64,000 nt of DNA from Callorhinus ursinus (taxonomy: Eukaryota > Chordata > Mammalia > Carnivora > Otariidae), in the NCBI RefSeq assembly GCF_003265705.1, contig NW_020312848.1:58314801-58378800 (forward strand), in the 5' to 3' direction. The translations under genes and the position numbers were made by a program. Of this stretch, positions 44,117 through 56,280 are shown piece by piece; the stretch's first letter is position 1, and every line of letters begins with the position of its first letter. The notes under the pieces are model-generated. The model was not told the DNA's origin. It made no database searches and saw nothing but the letters and a program-made list of their open reading frames with translations.

Positions 44117-44637
44117 AAAACATTAACTGACCAAAATTAGCACAGAATCCAGATTAAGCTGGTTTATATGATCTATGAAGTTATAAACTGTATTACATGT
44201 GCATGAGATCTGTTGCCCACAGAAGGAAAAGGATGTATGAAATAGTAATACATAGATTTGGGGTGAGTCTTACTTCTTCATCCCCATTGGCCACCCATGC
44301 ATGGGGCATTTAAGAATAGTATGCTTTGCTGTAATATTGCCAATTTTAATGAAGTGTTATCAAAGCTTTCTTTTCACAGTTATAGGAAACTGTAACAATT
44401 CAGTGAATCCAGTTGCTGGAAATTTATCTGTTATAGAAAATTGTTCAATAGGAACTATGGAGGTCATCCATACATTGCAATGAAAACCCCTGGTCTGGTT
44501 ATTAGGTTTTACTATGTAGGTTGGGAGAAATTTCATTTCATAACAAAGAAGATTTTACATCAATGCTTGAAGAAAAATTGTTACTCATTAAAATGATAAC
44601 TTGTATCAATTTTCAAAATATTTACCTATTTCTAAAT
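44117..44637. other. Unassigned AT-rich DNA
   Basis: No element or gene is recognised. Confidence 0.4.
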
Positions 44638-44779
44638 GTTGATTATGCTAGTTTCTTCATCACAGATCTGAGGATGCTATCTCCAGGATCCTGTGAACTT
44701 CCATAGGAATTATGCATGTAATAGTAAAAGTACTGGTGGAATGTTGTTTGCTAGTCTAGAGGCTAGTGTTTTGAGGAAG
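44638..44779 (+). repeat. Unclassified duplicated block, copy A
   Basis: GTTGATTATGCTAGTTTCTT, TCACAGATCTGAGGATGCTA and GCTAGTCTAGAGGCTAGTG recur in the same orientation at 49179-49324. By hand I count about ten substitutions and a 6-base gap over roughly 130 aligned bases, then a gap near the right end. The family is not recognised. A short frame reads SFFITDLRM in both copies but has no known match. Confidence 0.85.
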
Positions 44780-47635
44780 TATCTTGTCCAGACTTACATA
44801 ACTGGTACTACCAAACCTGCTCTTAATAGAAAAACATTGAGGTCTTTGTCAGCTTGAATCTACTATACTTAGAATATTGTGTTATGATTGTAATGGTACT
44901 GTGTTTATAGGAACAGGTATTTGTAAGTCTAAATTAATCCATATTAAGAAGATCATTGAGAAGTATGATGGTTTTCATGTTTGGGACAATACATGCAGAT
45001 ATGAGAATGAAGACTTAAAGAGATGACATATTTTATTTGTGGAGCAAGTATTTACCTCTGACTATGAAGGATCTAACTTATACTACTTGGGATACACAAC
45101 TTCAAATATTCGCTGTCTATCAAACATGTTGAAAGGAATGGTGGGAAATCTTCATGACATAGCTAAAATCAAATTCTCAACATATGGGATATTCAATCTA
45201 ACATTTCTTTTTTAGATATTTAGCAAATATTTTAGAATTCACAAAAATACGGCTGTTTTTCATTTACAAATCACCACTGTGTCTTTGAAAGTTGAGCAAC
45301 ATTTAATTTTATTTTTAGCAATAAAACAGGTATAGATGTCTTTGTTGGGGAAAAAATGTAACAATTGAAATACATTACATATGGGCATAAACCGATCTTA
45401 TTTTGGCCAGCCATATTAGAAAGAAAACTGACAAATTCCATGAGACTGTGAGTTGTAAAATCTTGTGGACTAGTAGTACATTGTAAAGAATAGAAATTAA
45501 AAATTTATATTTACTTGGAATAACCGTTTGCTTCTATAAAGCAGTAGTGCTGAAATTATGTTCCTTTAGCTGTGTGTAAAACAGTTTATTTCACAAACTA
45601 AATGAGCATTATGCAAAGTATTTAGAGTTTCATAGCTAACCAGAAGAGAAGGAGATAAAGAAACTCATGAAAATTCAAGCTTGAAGGCATCGTGATATTA
45701 AAGCACATACCCAAACTGTCCACCTACCCCACCACACACAGGAGGGAACATAGAGAGTCAGGAAGTGTAGGTCTCCTATCTGAGAAGGAAAATGCCATTT
45801 TTAGCACAGATTAAAAGGGAATTATGGGCAAAAAAGTTTACAAAAATAGCGGATTGCTTTCCCATGGGAGTAACATACCTCTTTGATTCAAATGCTGCTC
45901 CATAGAAGCTTCTGTAAAATGCATTTGTTTACTATAAGGAAGTTGATTTTGTAATCTGCTGAAACTTTGGTAGCCACCTAATCTCAAGAAAGTGAAGATT
46001 AAATGCATTCTCTGCTCTTCATTTTATATTTTTATATTTTCTGTTTTTTTTCTTCATTTACTTTAAAAAAAGATAATGACTATTTTGTTTTCAAATTGTT
46101 ATGCAATTAAGCCTATTTCTACAAATCTGGGAAGTAACCTTTGCCCTAAAGGCTTGTATAAATTTAAAACAAAAACAAACAAACAAACAAAACTGCTAAA
46201 TTTGTTGATTGAATAGATTTATAAAATATTTTACTTAATTTATTACAATGAGTTTTTTCAGCTATTTACATACCATCAGATCAGTGTTCTCAGATATAAT
46301 GGCCATCACATTAATTTAAATGATCTGAAATATGACTGTTCTTTATGCCTTTTGCTCTTGTTTTATTTATTTTCCTTAAGGGAGGTCCATATTTTGATAC
46401 TAATGATACAGAATATTTTTCCAGCTTTTAACAGGAAAAATATGTTAATATCAATTTAGAGAAGAAAAGCATGGCCTTCTGAAGAAGGTGGCCACATTTC
46501 TTATGTACTAAGAGTATAATTACTTTAAGTGTCTTGCTTATTACAGAAACAGAAAATCTAGTTGGGCTCTGCTTTGGTCTGAAGGCCTTACAGGGTTCTC
46601 TAATGAAAGCCAACTCTGCTCCAACAGTGAGAGCAGGAGCATGGTAGAAAGAGAATTAGAAAGAAGGGAGAGGAGTTCAGAGAATTATCAGGCCATAATG
46701 ACACTTGTAATTTTAGCCAAAAACAATATATTTGGAGACCTTAGACCTGATAGCTTATCCTGAAGAAAGTCAGTAAATTCTTCTTTCTGTTTCTCTGTGT
46801 AGAGTTCCTCCCCACCCACCCCCAGGCTTGCTATGAGAAATAAGTTAATCATTTGTGTAAGAATTTTTATATTGCCTAAATAATTGCATTTTGAACTCTA
46901 AGACTGTTTATAGAACCAAGAAATAGATATAACACTGCCCTGGTGATCTTCCTGTTATACACAAAGAAGTTGTATATCAAAAAATTGGAAATGACCCCTA
47001 ACAGTATTTAGTCTTTAAAAATGGCAAGCCCTATTTTACTGCTGGGGCAATGGTGGTGTTCTCGGAAAAGAAATCCTGTGAAAAAGGTGGCAAATTGAAA
47101 ATGTTAACATCTAGTGAACATTGGAAAAAGTGCTAGTTCCTGTCTTTTCTAACTCTTTATTAAAAGGCTATTTTGAAAGATGTGAAGCTATTGAGTGTAA
47201 TATGATTTTCAGATATCACTATACGGGCTCTGTCCTTTGAATCAGATTGAAAGTTGCCCTCTACCTCTCCCAAATGGATCTGTGAACTAAGCAGTAATTG
47301 AAGATATTAACTAAATGGGCGGGAGGGGGATTCCAGTAAAAAAATCTAAACCTAGCTGAGTGAGGAAGAAGAGCCATTCACGCATTTTTTTGTTCAGCTT
47401 TAACACAAATGCTACCTTCACTGTTCATTCAGACATGGTGCTTAAAAACCCTTTCTGTGCGGGGACTCATTCAAATAGAGTGAAAAGATAAACCATTCCT
47501 GGCAGCCCTATGCCTGTTTTTTGTTTTTGTTTTTGTTTGTTTTTTGTTTTTTTCCCTCTCAGCTTTCAATAACCTTGTGGACCACACACCCATATAATCT
47601 AGGGGAAAGCAAAGTTAATCTGGCATCGCCCAAAG
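44780..47635. other. Unassigned; longest repeat-free tract
   Basis: About 2.8 kb with almost no recognisable repeats apart from an (AAAC)n run near 46167-46191. The part at 46650-47500 is less AT-rich (GGCCATAATGACACTTGTAA, GTGAGGAAGAAGAGCCATTC). It may be unique sequence. No exon, promoter or RNA gene is seen. Confidence 0.4.
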
Positions 47636-47639
47636 GTGC

Positions 47640-47790
47640 CACTTCCCCACCTTCTAGCTGTGTGACCTCCACTTTTTGTGTCTTTGACAGTAAACTGGGA
47701 TCAAGAACACTACATCACAGGACTGATTTAGATTACAAGACCTTCAATGAAGCGGAAAAAAGACATACAATGAAAATATTTTAATGTTTT
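47640..47790 (+). mobile_element. MIR fragment
   Basis: CTTCTAGCTGTGTGACCTCC, CAGTAAACTGGGATCAAGAA, CACTACATCACAGGACTGAT follow the MIR core and 3' part in order (TAGCTGTGTGACC...TCTGTAAAATGGG...CTACCTCATAGG). Confidence 0.68.
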
Positions 47791-48116
47791 CTGAGATGTT
47801 AGACTAAGAACAAACTAATGTCAAGGTATTGGGAGACATGAGAGTATAGTGAGATGAAATGGAAATCTATAGGCATAGAGATGTGGATTTGAGATTAGAC
47901 ACTGCTGCTATTTTGGTGTTTGGAACAAATCAACAACTTAGCTAACGGCTTCTTCTTTTTTTTTTTTTCCATATGCTTAAAGGGGGAGTGTAGCTAGGGA
48001 ATCTACATGATATCAGGGCACCTCAAAGTAGCAGCATTCTAGGAGTTGACACTGCTCTGATGACAGATTTGACAATTATGTCATCAGCTCTTCTTGAGTC
48101 ATCCCCCCTCATATTA

Positions 48117-48311
48117 TTTTTTTTTAAAGATTTTATTTATTTATTTGACAGAGATAGAGAGCACAAGTAGGCAGAGAGGCAGGCAGAGGGAGAGGGAGAA
48201 GCAGGCTCCCTGCTGAGCAAGGAGCCCGATGTGGGGCTCAATTCCAGGTCCCTGGGATCATGACCTGAGCCGAAGGCAGCCGCTCAACCAACTGAGCCAC
48301 CTAGGTGCCCC
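48117..48311 (-). mobile_element. Can-SINE, young
   Basis: A T-run, AAAGATTTTATTTATTTATT, a GA-rich stretch, CTCCCTGCTGAGCAAGGAGC, GGGATCATGACCTGAGCCGA and TGAGCCACCTAGGTGCCC. It has an exact 15-bp duplication TCCCCCCTCATATTA at 48102-48116 and 48312-48326. Confidence 0.97.
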
Positions 48312-48326
48312 TCCCCCCTCATATTA

Positions 48327-49178
48327 AAGATGAAGCAATGAGTCAGTGATTATTTAAATCAATGTTGGCATAACACCTCTAGTTAGTTATATATTCAAAA
48401 CCTAGATTTCTAAGTGAATTCTGGTTACTGATAGATGCCCCTCTGTAAAATCACTTTTTAAAAACTGTTTAACCCATTGCCGATATTATATACTTCTTTC
48501 CTTTAGACAAGTATACTGAAGACTTTGTTACAAAAACCAAAATTATAGTATCCCTCAGTTTCTAAATTTTCCATTCCTTAAGAAAAAATATAATCACTTA
48601 GCAAATTTGAAGACAAACCAAAATGTAAGCATCCTATCTCTAAACAAGATATAAATACAAGGGTGGTGGAGATACCATTTCTTAAATTTCTTTAAAATTT
48701 AAATTATGTTTACATTGTTTTCTCTTACCAAAACGGCCCTTTTAGAATCTTAATAGACATGGTCTATTAATCTACACAGGGAAAAAAAAAATCCATGGAA
48801 TCACTGTAATCTTCCTGTAATATTAATTAACTTTCACAACTGTAGAACTCAAAAAAAGTTAATTTTTTTAAAAAAAGCTTTGGCTTATTTCTGTGAGAAA
48901 TATGTAAGCTGATGTATGATTAAAAGCTATTTAAAATGTATTTAAAATAATTGTCATAAACAATGGACTCATTTCTCTGTGCTAAATATGGAGCCTCAGA
49001 GAAGGACGTTATCAGTGAAGGAAATAGGCCATTTGGGTCGTAAAGAGGTATCTTAATTTTTTTTCCCCCTCTGGTGTGGTTTTCTTTTTTCTCGTCTATC
49101 AGGAAACTTATATTATGGTTTTCAGAAACAGTATGTAGACTCTCAAAGAAGGGGTGGGAACAGGGATTGAGCAGAAGT
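48327..49178. other. Unassigned AT-rich DNA
   Basis: Nothing is recognised in this stretch. Confidence 0.4.
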
Positions 49179-49324
49179 GTTGATTATACTAGTTTCTTCA
49201 TCACAGATCTGAGGATGGTATCTCCAGGATCCTGTGAACTTACACAGGAACTATGTATGTAAAAGTACTGGTGAAATGTTCTTTGCTAGTCTAGAGACTA
49301 GTTTCACTGAGTGCTTTGAGAAAG
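49179..49324 (+). repeat. Unclassified duplicated block, copy B
   Basis: This is the second copy of the 44638-44779 block, same orientation, 4.5 kb downstream. It starts GTTGATTATACTAGTTTCTT. It lacks six bases (GTAATA) found in copy A, and it has extra bases (TTTCACTGAGTGC) before CTTTGAG near the right end. Flanks outside the block do not match those of copy A. Confidence 0.85.
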
Positions 49325-49584
49325 GTCTGTATAAAGGACTATACCAACACTGGCCAATATTATCGATAATGAAAATACAGGACTATACAATGTGCTTTAT
49401 GATACTTTGTAACAACCAAAAATCAGTATTAACTAATATCTCAAAAAAAACATTAAAATTTCTCTAAATCCCCCCAAAAAATCACAGGTGTCTTCTCAAA
49501 CCCCGTTTAATATTCAGTACTATAGTAATGTTAACTCTGACTGTATTCAGTCTTTAAAATTCTGATGTTAATACTGAGGCATGG

Positions 49585-49650
49585 AGATCCATTAATTCAT
49601 TTAGCAAATATTATTGAGCTTTTATTATACATGAAGCATTGATAAAGCAA
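49585..49650 (-). mobile_element. Possible L2 3'-end scrap
   Basis: ATTAATTCATTTAGCAAATA, TTATTGAGCTTTTATTATAC and TGAAGCATTGATAAAGC are compatible with the reverse complement of the L2 3' end. The match is short and weak. Confidence 0.35.
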
Positions 49651-49884
49651 TATTCAAGAGTCAGGTAAAAACATAATGTTGATAAACCAATATGCAATGA
49701 TTGGGTAAATAACACATTTTTCTAAAATACATATTTACTGTCCAATTCATGAAAAAGGGACCTAAATTTAAAAAAAAATACTATATAAAGTAAAAAGTAT
49801 ACAATTCATAAAAAATACCAGATAATCAATTTTTGGAGTTTAAAGGAAAAAAAAAGAGAAAGAGAGAATATTTCTTGGGTACTT

Positions 49885-50270
49885 GGATTAGTGTGCTAAG
49901 GCTACCATAACAAAATTGGGTGGCTTAAACAATAGAAATTTATATCTCACAATTCTGGAAGCTGGAAGTCCAATATCAGGTGACAGTATGGTTTGATTTC
50001 TTCTGAGACCTCTCCCCTTGGCTGTCTTTTCACACTGCCTTCCACATGGTCTTTCCTCTGTGCATGCACATTCCCAGGATCTCACTGCATGTCCAAATTT
50101 CCTCTTCTTACAAAGACACCAGTCAGATTGGATTAAAGCCCATGGAAGTGATCTTTTTTAACCTTATTGTTTCCTTAATGGCCTCTTCTCCAAATACAGT
50201 CACAGTCTGAGGTATTGGGAGTTAGGACGTCAACATATGCATTTTGAAGGGACACAATTCACCCATAATA
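49885..50270 (-). mobile_element. MLT1 solo LTR
   Basis: GGATTAGTGTGCTAAGGCTA, GGGTGGCTTAAACAATAGAA, ATTCTGGAAGCTGGAAGTCC, CCAGTCAGATTGGATTAAAG, CAAATACAGTCACAGTCTGA and GGACACAATTCACCC are a full reverse-complement MLT1. Confidence 0.88.
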
Positions 50271-50369
50271 GTGTATGAAGTGAATATAAAGGCTTCTTCT
50301 TGTAAGAGAAGTAAAATTTAGTAAAGCTACATGTGTAAAGACTCTGAAAGTTACTCGTTAAGTAGAAGT

Positions 50370-51420
50370 ATTTTTTTATTTACTTTTAATGTGATTACTG
50401 AAGTATTCGTGTTTAAATTAACCATGTAATTATTTATTTTCTGTTTTTATTATCTTGTTTCTTTGTTCTCTTATTTTCTTACCTGGATTAATTATGTATA
50501 TTTTTATTATTTCAATCTTTCTCCTCTATTGGCTTGATTAATTTTTTTCTATTCCTTAAGTTGTTATTCTAAATAATAATACATTCATTTATCCCTGACA
50601 TTGTAGCCACCTACTATGAATTGTTACTTTTAAAACTTTCCAGTTGGTGCTAGGATTTTTATTCCTTTCTATCACCCTCTCTTCATTTGTGCTATTCTCA
50701 TTGTGTGTTTTAGTTCTACAAATAATTTAAGTCCTAAAATATATTATTATTGCATTTTTAAGTCAGTAATTACTCATCTTGAACCATATTTTTTCCCTTT
50801 CTTTCTTCTTCAGTTCCTTTACTCCGTCTGGAATAATGTTCTTTTGTTTGAAGAACACTGTTTTATATATATTTTACTTTGGAAGAAAGTAATGATGATT
50901 TATATCATGGCAATATGTAGAAATACTTTTATTTATCTTAAGTTTAAAGGATAATTTTGAAGGTATATAATGGAAGAGTAGTAGTTGTTTTATTTCAATA
51001 TTTTAAGATGTCCTGACATTTTTCTGTAACTTCTTTCTTTTTAAGTCAACTTTTGGTATTATTGTTGTTACTTCTAAGGTAACATAATTTTTATTCTCAG
51101 TCTGCTTTTAATTTTTTTGCCTTAGATTTTAAGCAGCTTTACTATAACGTACCTAGATGTATGTATTTATTCAGCTTCAGATGATAGCCAGCTATATTGC
51201 TGAATCTACAGGTTTGATCTTGTGTATCAATTACTGAAAAATTCTGGGATATTATTTCTTTACTATAGTTAATGTTCTCTTTTCTCTCTAATCCATTTAC
51301 AAGAATCCAATCATCAAAGCTCATAATCATCTTTTATTCTTTTTATGCTTCCCTTCTTCCATGTTCATAGACCCTTATTTTATTCAATGTGTCAATGTAT
51401 ACTACAGCAAGAGATAAATC
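50370..51420 (-). mobile_element. Ancient L1M/HAL1 ORF1-region fragment, antisense
   Basis: TAATGTGATTACTGAAGTAT, TTGTTTCTTTGTTCTCTTAT, GGATAATTTTGAAGGTATAT, TTTACTATAACGTACCTAGA and AAATTCTGGGATATTATTTC follow, in order, the reverse complement of old L1M/HAL1 sequence running from the spacer into ORF1. No frame is open. Confidence 0.6.
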
Positions 51421-51499
51421 ATTTGTCTCAGCTAGTCATGACATCCCCATTCCTGTTTCCAGATTTTCTATCTGAGTGATTTTGTAGTATCCGTGTCCA

Positions 51500-51880
51500 G
51501 GGATCTAAGTTATGGCCAATGGAAAAGAAATGCTGCAGGGATATTTAACAGTATTTTGTTTAATGCCTCTTGTGGCAAAAAAGACTTTTGCCCCTGTTTC
51601 TTTTCTTCCACTTAGGAATATTGGTGAGAGGATGTGATGCCTGAATTTAATACAGCCTATTTGTGAATTTGAGGCTAAAGTGTGAGAATGAAAGTCAACT
51701 TATTGAAGATAGTGAGATAGTAAAATTTAAGGAGTCTTGGCCCCTGCTGACATTGTTCAGTTACAATGCTGGACCTATAAAGATCTTGCTTTAGTCTCCT
51801 TGCTATTTGAAATAAACAAATGCCTTTATTGTTAAGCCATCATTAGTTGGTTTTTATGCCTTCAAACCAGTAGATGCAAG
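51500..51880 (+). mobile_element. MaLR-like LTR (MLT1 group), diverged
   Basis: GGCCAATGGAAAAGAAATGC, AGGATGTGATGCCTGAATTT, AGTCTTGGCCCCTGCTGACA, GAAATAAACAAATGCCTTTA and TTGTTAAGCCATCATTAGTT follow the layout of the 3' half of MaLR LTRs (CCTGATGACA...AATAAACTTCTATCTTGTTTAAGCC). The subfamily is unclear. Confidence 0.5.
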
Positions 51881-53059
51881 TAAGGAGGAGATGTCCAGAT
51901 AGTCATGGAAAAGCTTAGGGTACCTCAGTATTCTGAGCAGAATTGTTTGTTTATCCCAAATTACAAAGGCATAAGGAGAGGTTATATTAAGGAACACCCA
52001 TATATAATCCAGTATCGATGCTTATAGTAATGTTGACCAACATATGGGTACTTCATAACTAGATTTTCATTGTAAAAGATCATTCTGACAAAAGTATGTT
52101 GCAGGGAGGGGAAGTGACTAATAAGGGTATTATGGCATTAATGTAAGTACTGAATACAAGTGAGCATAATGGAATGGAGAGAAAATATTGAGATCTTTGT
52201 TCTGTATATGAACAAGATTTGATTATGTATAAGGTATTAATTGGATTGGTGATAGAGGTGATATAGGAAAGGGAGTAATGAAATGTGCCTTCCAGATTTG
52301 TAACGTAATAAATTATGTGGATAATGGTAAGATTGATTAAAAAGGTATACAAGAAGAGAATAGGCTTACTTTTTTTTTTAAATAGTACACGTACAAAGTA
52401 GTAGAAAGACTTCTACAAAACTGGGTAATCATTTTGGCTCTAATTTTAGTTGTTATCAATAGAGTGCCTGTACTAGCATGCAGTAAATAATAGAATTATA
52501 TAAAGAAATAAATTTTAACACAATAATATGAATAAAATGCATAAGAAGTCAATGACAGTAATAAAACTATAAATTCAAATATAGAAAAATGAAAGAAACA
52601 GATAATAAAATAAATATGCCACCAGCCAGTGTTAGCCTCTCCAAGTCAATAAAAAGTTAAAACTAAAATCTAACTTTGTCATCTTCCAAATTAATCTCCT
52701 ACTACCTTCTTCCCCTAGGCATACACATATACATAGAACTCTAATCACACAAAACTACTTAATTTTTGTTATTAAAACAGTTATACATATATATGCATAA
52801 ATATATACATATATATCACATTATATATGTGTATATAATGCATATATATTTATGTAAGATATATACATAAGAGTATATTATAATACTATAATATATAATA
52901 AATTATAAATATATGCATATATATGAATATGTTTTATTTTGGTTGGCACTACTAAATTGCATTTATTTTTTCTTTACTTCATTTCTTTTCTTTTCTTTCT
53001 TTCTTTTTTTATTTTGTAAACATCATCTGGCAACTTTTCTTCTTATAAGTGCCACACTT
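51881..53059. other. Unassigned AT-rich DNA with (AT)n block
   Basis: An AT-rich simple-sequence block of TATA/TACATA words is at 52786-52926. A TTTC-rich tract is at 52978-53010. No gene is seen. Confidence 0.45.
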
Positions 53060-53250
53060 ACTCAAAGAGGTTTTGCTCATTAACCTATATGGAGACTTCT
53101 ACAAGGAATTCAAGATCTGGATTGAACATCTGTCCTTGGAAGCCCTTCACTGATCACTCTCCCCCATGTAGGGCTGACCACTCCTTCATATGTATTTCAT
53201 TTAACTTTATGTACCCCTCTATCATAGCCTGCTTCTTGCCATATGGCGAG
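53060..53250 (+). mobile_element. Possible L2 fragment
   Basis: GGAAGCCCTTCACTGATCAC, GACCACTCCTTCATATGTAT and CATAGCCTGCTTCTTGCC have the flavour of the L2 3' region (GGAAGCCTTCCCTGACCAC...). The match is weak. Confidence 0.35.
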
Positions 53251-53899
53251 CAGTTTAGCAGTGTTTCATCCTTAGTAATCTCTGAGATACTTAATGAGGA
53301 GACTTCTTTCTTTTTAAGAAATGAAATGAGGTAAAAAATGAGACTTAGAAAAAGTTTTTCTATGTCAGGATTGGCAGTGGATTGGACAATTCTGTTATCC
53401 AGTCATAAACCTCCAATTATATCTTAAACACTAGAGCCATTTCAAGATAAATAAATAACTGTTTCATTTTCCCAGTGTCAAAGCATTCAATTTCCTCCCT
53501 CATGTTTCAGTAATAAATTTAACAGCGACTGTGCTAAGTAGGGGTAATTTATTTATTTTGACATTCTGTAGACATTCAGAACAGAATGTTAAGTGTTGCA
53601 CTATCACATAAAGATGGAATATATTAATGAACTGCTCTTGTCATTACTTGCTTTTACAACTAAAATGTTATAGCAATGTAAATGTTAAAGCGAAGTACAG
53701 TCAACACTGCATGCTTGCATCTGCCAGTTCTGGCAGTGTTAGGGAGATTAATTTGTTTTTGACTTTAATGATAGTACCAGAAATATTAAATATTAATATT
53801 ATATATAATTTATTCTATGAATTAAAATGATTTCCATTTTAATAATTAACTCCCACAGGTATTTTTAATGATGACAAAGAATTATGAAAATTATTCTAA
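53251..53899. other. Unassigned AT-rich DNA
   Basis: Nothing is recognised in this stretch. Confidence 0.4.
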
Positions 53900-54085
53900 T
53901 GATATCTGACATACACTGTAGCTATTATTTTTATTCTCATACATTGCAACACCATTATTTTATATATAGGGAAACTGAGACTGAGTAGTTCAGCCATTGC
54001 CTATACTCCCATATGTCTGAATTAGAGCCAAGGATATAATTTTTATAAAGCTGTCTTATTCTTCTGATTCACATGCCCTTCATTG
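53900..54085 (-). mobile_element. MIR fragment
   Basis: TATAGGGAAACTGAGACTGA, GTAGTTCAGCCATTGCCTAT, GAATTAGAGCCAAGGATATA and GATTCACATGCCC follow the reverse-complement MIR (GGAAACTGAGGCTCAGAG...AGAGCCAGGATT...). Confidence 0.6.
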
Positions 54086-55621
54086 GTAGACATGAAGGAT
54101 AGGCATACTGGTTCCCATTTTCTTCTCTTCTGACAAACATAATTTGAAAACCAATAATACTCATCAATGACTTTATATTGAAATTAACCTCCATTTGATT
54201 TAAGAGAATTCTGAAGATATCATTGTTCTTTCATACTTGCTAAATGTGGTCCATTTGAGCAAAAAGGTATAATACAGACGGCCTCTACTTTGAGTTTATA
54301 TGGGAGTAAAACTCAGGGGCTGTTTTGCCAAGGAGATGCAGTTAAATAAGTTTAAAGTAGTCCAGGAAGCACTCAACAACCCATTTCAGGCATAAAATAT
54401 ACACACACACACACACACCCCATAATACTTAAATATATTTTCACCCAAGCCATCCTGTGTGGTTATTCACTCATCTCCCACCTCCTACATAAATCTCAAA
54501 TACCTATACTTCCTGTTGGAACAATTCTGTTAGAACATTCTTCAGTGAAACTACTGGGGTTAATTGTCAAAATCTGGCTATTATTCAAAATAGTCAATCA
54601 TACTGGCAAGTTTTAATTAGGACTGAGTTTTATCCTTCTGTTCTTATGTGTATATTTTCATCTTTATCAAAAGTACTGTGCATGAAAATATTTGCCAAGG
54701 ATTATAAAGCAGTTATATTTATTTAAATTAAAAATTTTGAAAAGAAGTAATTTGAATTTCAGTAGTAACAGACATCCTTTGAAATTCTCATTGCTCGGAG
54801 TACTTTCAATAGGAAGTTGTCTTAGAATGAAAACCAAAATTAAATGAACCATTACAAGTTGTATGCAAAATTATGAGCTCTTTTTATCTTGACTGCTAAA
54901 CACTGAAGAAGAATTTCAAGTGTAACCGCATGTATTACTCTTGTAGAGAAAAAATATACCTATTAACACAGAGAGGGGATTTGCTATCTCAGATTTGCCC
55001 ATGTGCATTTCTTCTTAGCATAAAGTGATAGGCTGAGCACAGGTCGATGTTTACCACATCAGGAAGAAAAGGGTAAAAGAGACAGTTTTCAAATGTAGAA
55101 CTTTAAGAATGGACTTCCCCCTTGATTAGCATCATTTATTAATTCTTGGGATGTGGTAGGGAATATTGGAATCATTTATATTGATCACTAAATCTTGTCC
55201 AGGGTATTTTTAGTGAGAATGTGAGTATTGGGTAGGAGAGAAGTAGAGCTGTAAAGCAAAACAATTGATTTTTATTCCAGTATGCTTAATTTTTATTTTT
55301 GATCCCTGGACTAGGTCTCCCTGTAGATGACCTATAATTAATTGGAACACAAGTCTTCCCTTCTGCTGTAACTTCCTTCTAAGTCCCCCACAGCCTAAGT
55401 AGCTTATTCTCCCTTCTCCCACATTGAAAGTAAAATTTATGTTGATGTCTACTGTAGAACCATAATAGTTACTCCAATTTTATGGCATTTCTGAAAACTT
55501 GTCTGTGTGTATGACTTTAAATGCAACATAAATTTTCATTAAAAATGAGTCTTCTTTGTGCTCCTTTGTAATTTGAAACAAGTTTAAGCTATCTCCTTGC
55601 ATTCAAATGTACAGTTTTAGA
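54086..55621. other. Unassigned DNA with short (CA)n
   Basis: A (CA)n run of eight or nine units is at 54400-54418. The remainder is unassigned and no gene is seen. Confidence 0.4.
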
Positions 55622-55634
55622 CCATTTATCTTTT

Positions 55635-56013
55635 TTCTTTTTTTAAAATTTTTTTATTGTTATGTTAATCACCATACATTACATCATTAGTTCTTGATGT
55701 AGTGTTCCATGATTCGTTGTTTGTGCATAACACCCAGTGCTCCACGCAGAATGTGCCCTCTTTAATACCCATCACCAGACTAACCCATCCCCCCACCCTC
55801 CTCCCCTCTAGAACCCTCAGTTTGTTTTTCAGAGGCCATCTTCTCTCATGGTTCGTCTCCCCCTCCGACTTACTCCCCTTCATTCTTCCCCTCCTGCTAT
55901 CTTCTTCTTTTTCTTTTTTCTTAACATATGTTGCATTATTTGTTTCAGAAGTACAGATCTGTGATTCAACAGTCTTGCACAATTCACAGCGCTGACCATA
56001 GCACATACCCTAC
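55635..56013 (-). mobile_element. 5'-truncated L1 3'UTR
   Basis: Minus-strand reading: GGGTAGGGTATGTGCTATGG, GAATCACAGATCTGTACTTC, a purine-rich block (GGAGGGGGAGACGAACCATG), TAGAGGGGAGGAGGGTGGG and ACATCAAGAACTAATGATG, then an A-rich tail. It shows that this L1 type carries both 3'UTR blocks in tandem. The 13-bp duplication CCATTTATCTTTT is at 55622-55634 and 56014-56026. Confidence 0.93.
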
Positions 56014-56112
56014 CCATTTATCTTTTGAATTGAATTCTTCTCCTAACTTCTTGGGCATATGCTGTACTGAAAAACCCAAAGCAGATTTCAATATGATATT
56101 TGAAATGGTTAA

Positions 56113-56280
56113 TGTGGTAGGCAGAATAATGGACACCCAAAGATGTCTGTGCCCTCATCCCCAAAACCTGTGAGGATGTTCCCTTACATGGGAAAAGGGA
56201 CTCTGCATGAATGAGTAAGTTAAGGATCCTGAGATAAGTAGATCATTCTCGATTATCTGGGTGAGCATAATGTAATCCTG
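56113..56280 (+). mobile_element. MLT1-group LTR, 5' part
   Basis: TGTGGTAGGCAGAATAATGG, CACCCAAAGATGTCTGTGCC, AACCTGTGAGGATGTTCCCT, GGGAAAAGGGACTCTGCATG and TTAAGGATCCTGAGATAAGT are the opening of an MLT1-type LTR on the plus strand. It is truncated at the right. Confidence 0.68.

Noticed and set aside
47521..47784. 87-codon plus frame as a small secreted protein
   Set aside because: The hydrophobic start comes from a (TTTTTG)n run and the rest is a MIR fragment.
55665..56006. 113-codon minus frame and 97-codon plus frame as genes
   Set aside because: Both lie inside the L1 3'UTR fragment at 55635-56013 with a clear target-site duplication.
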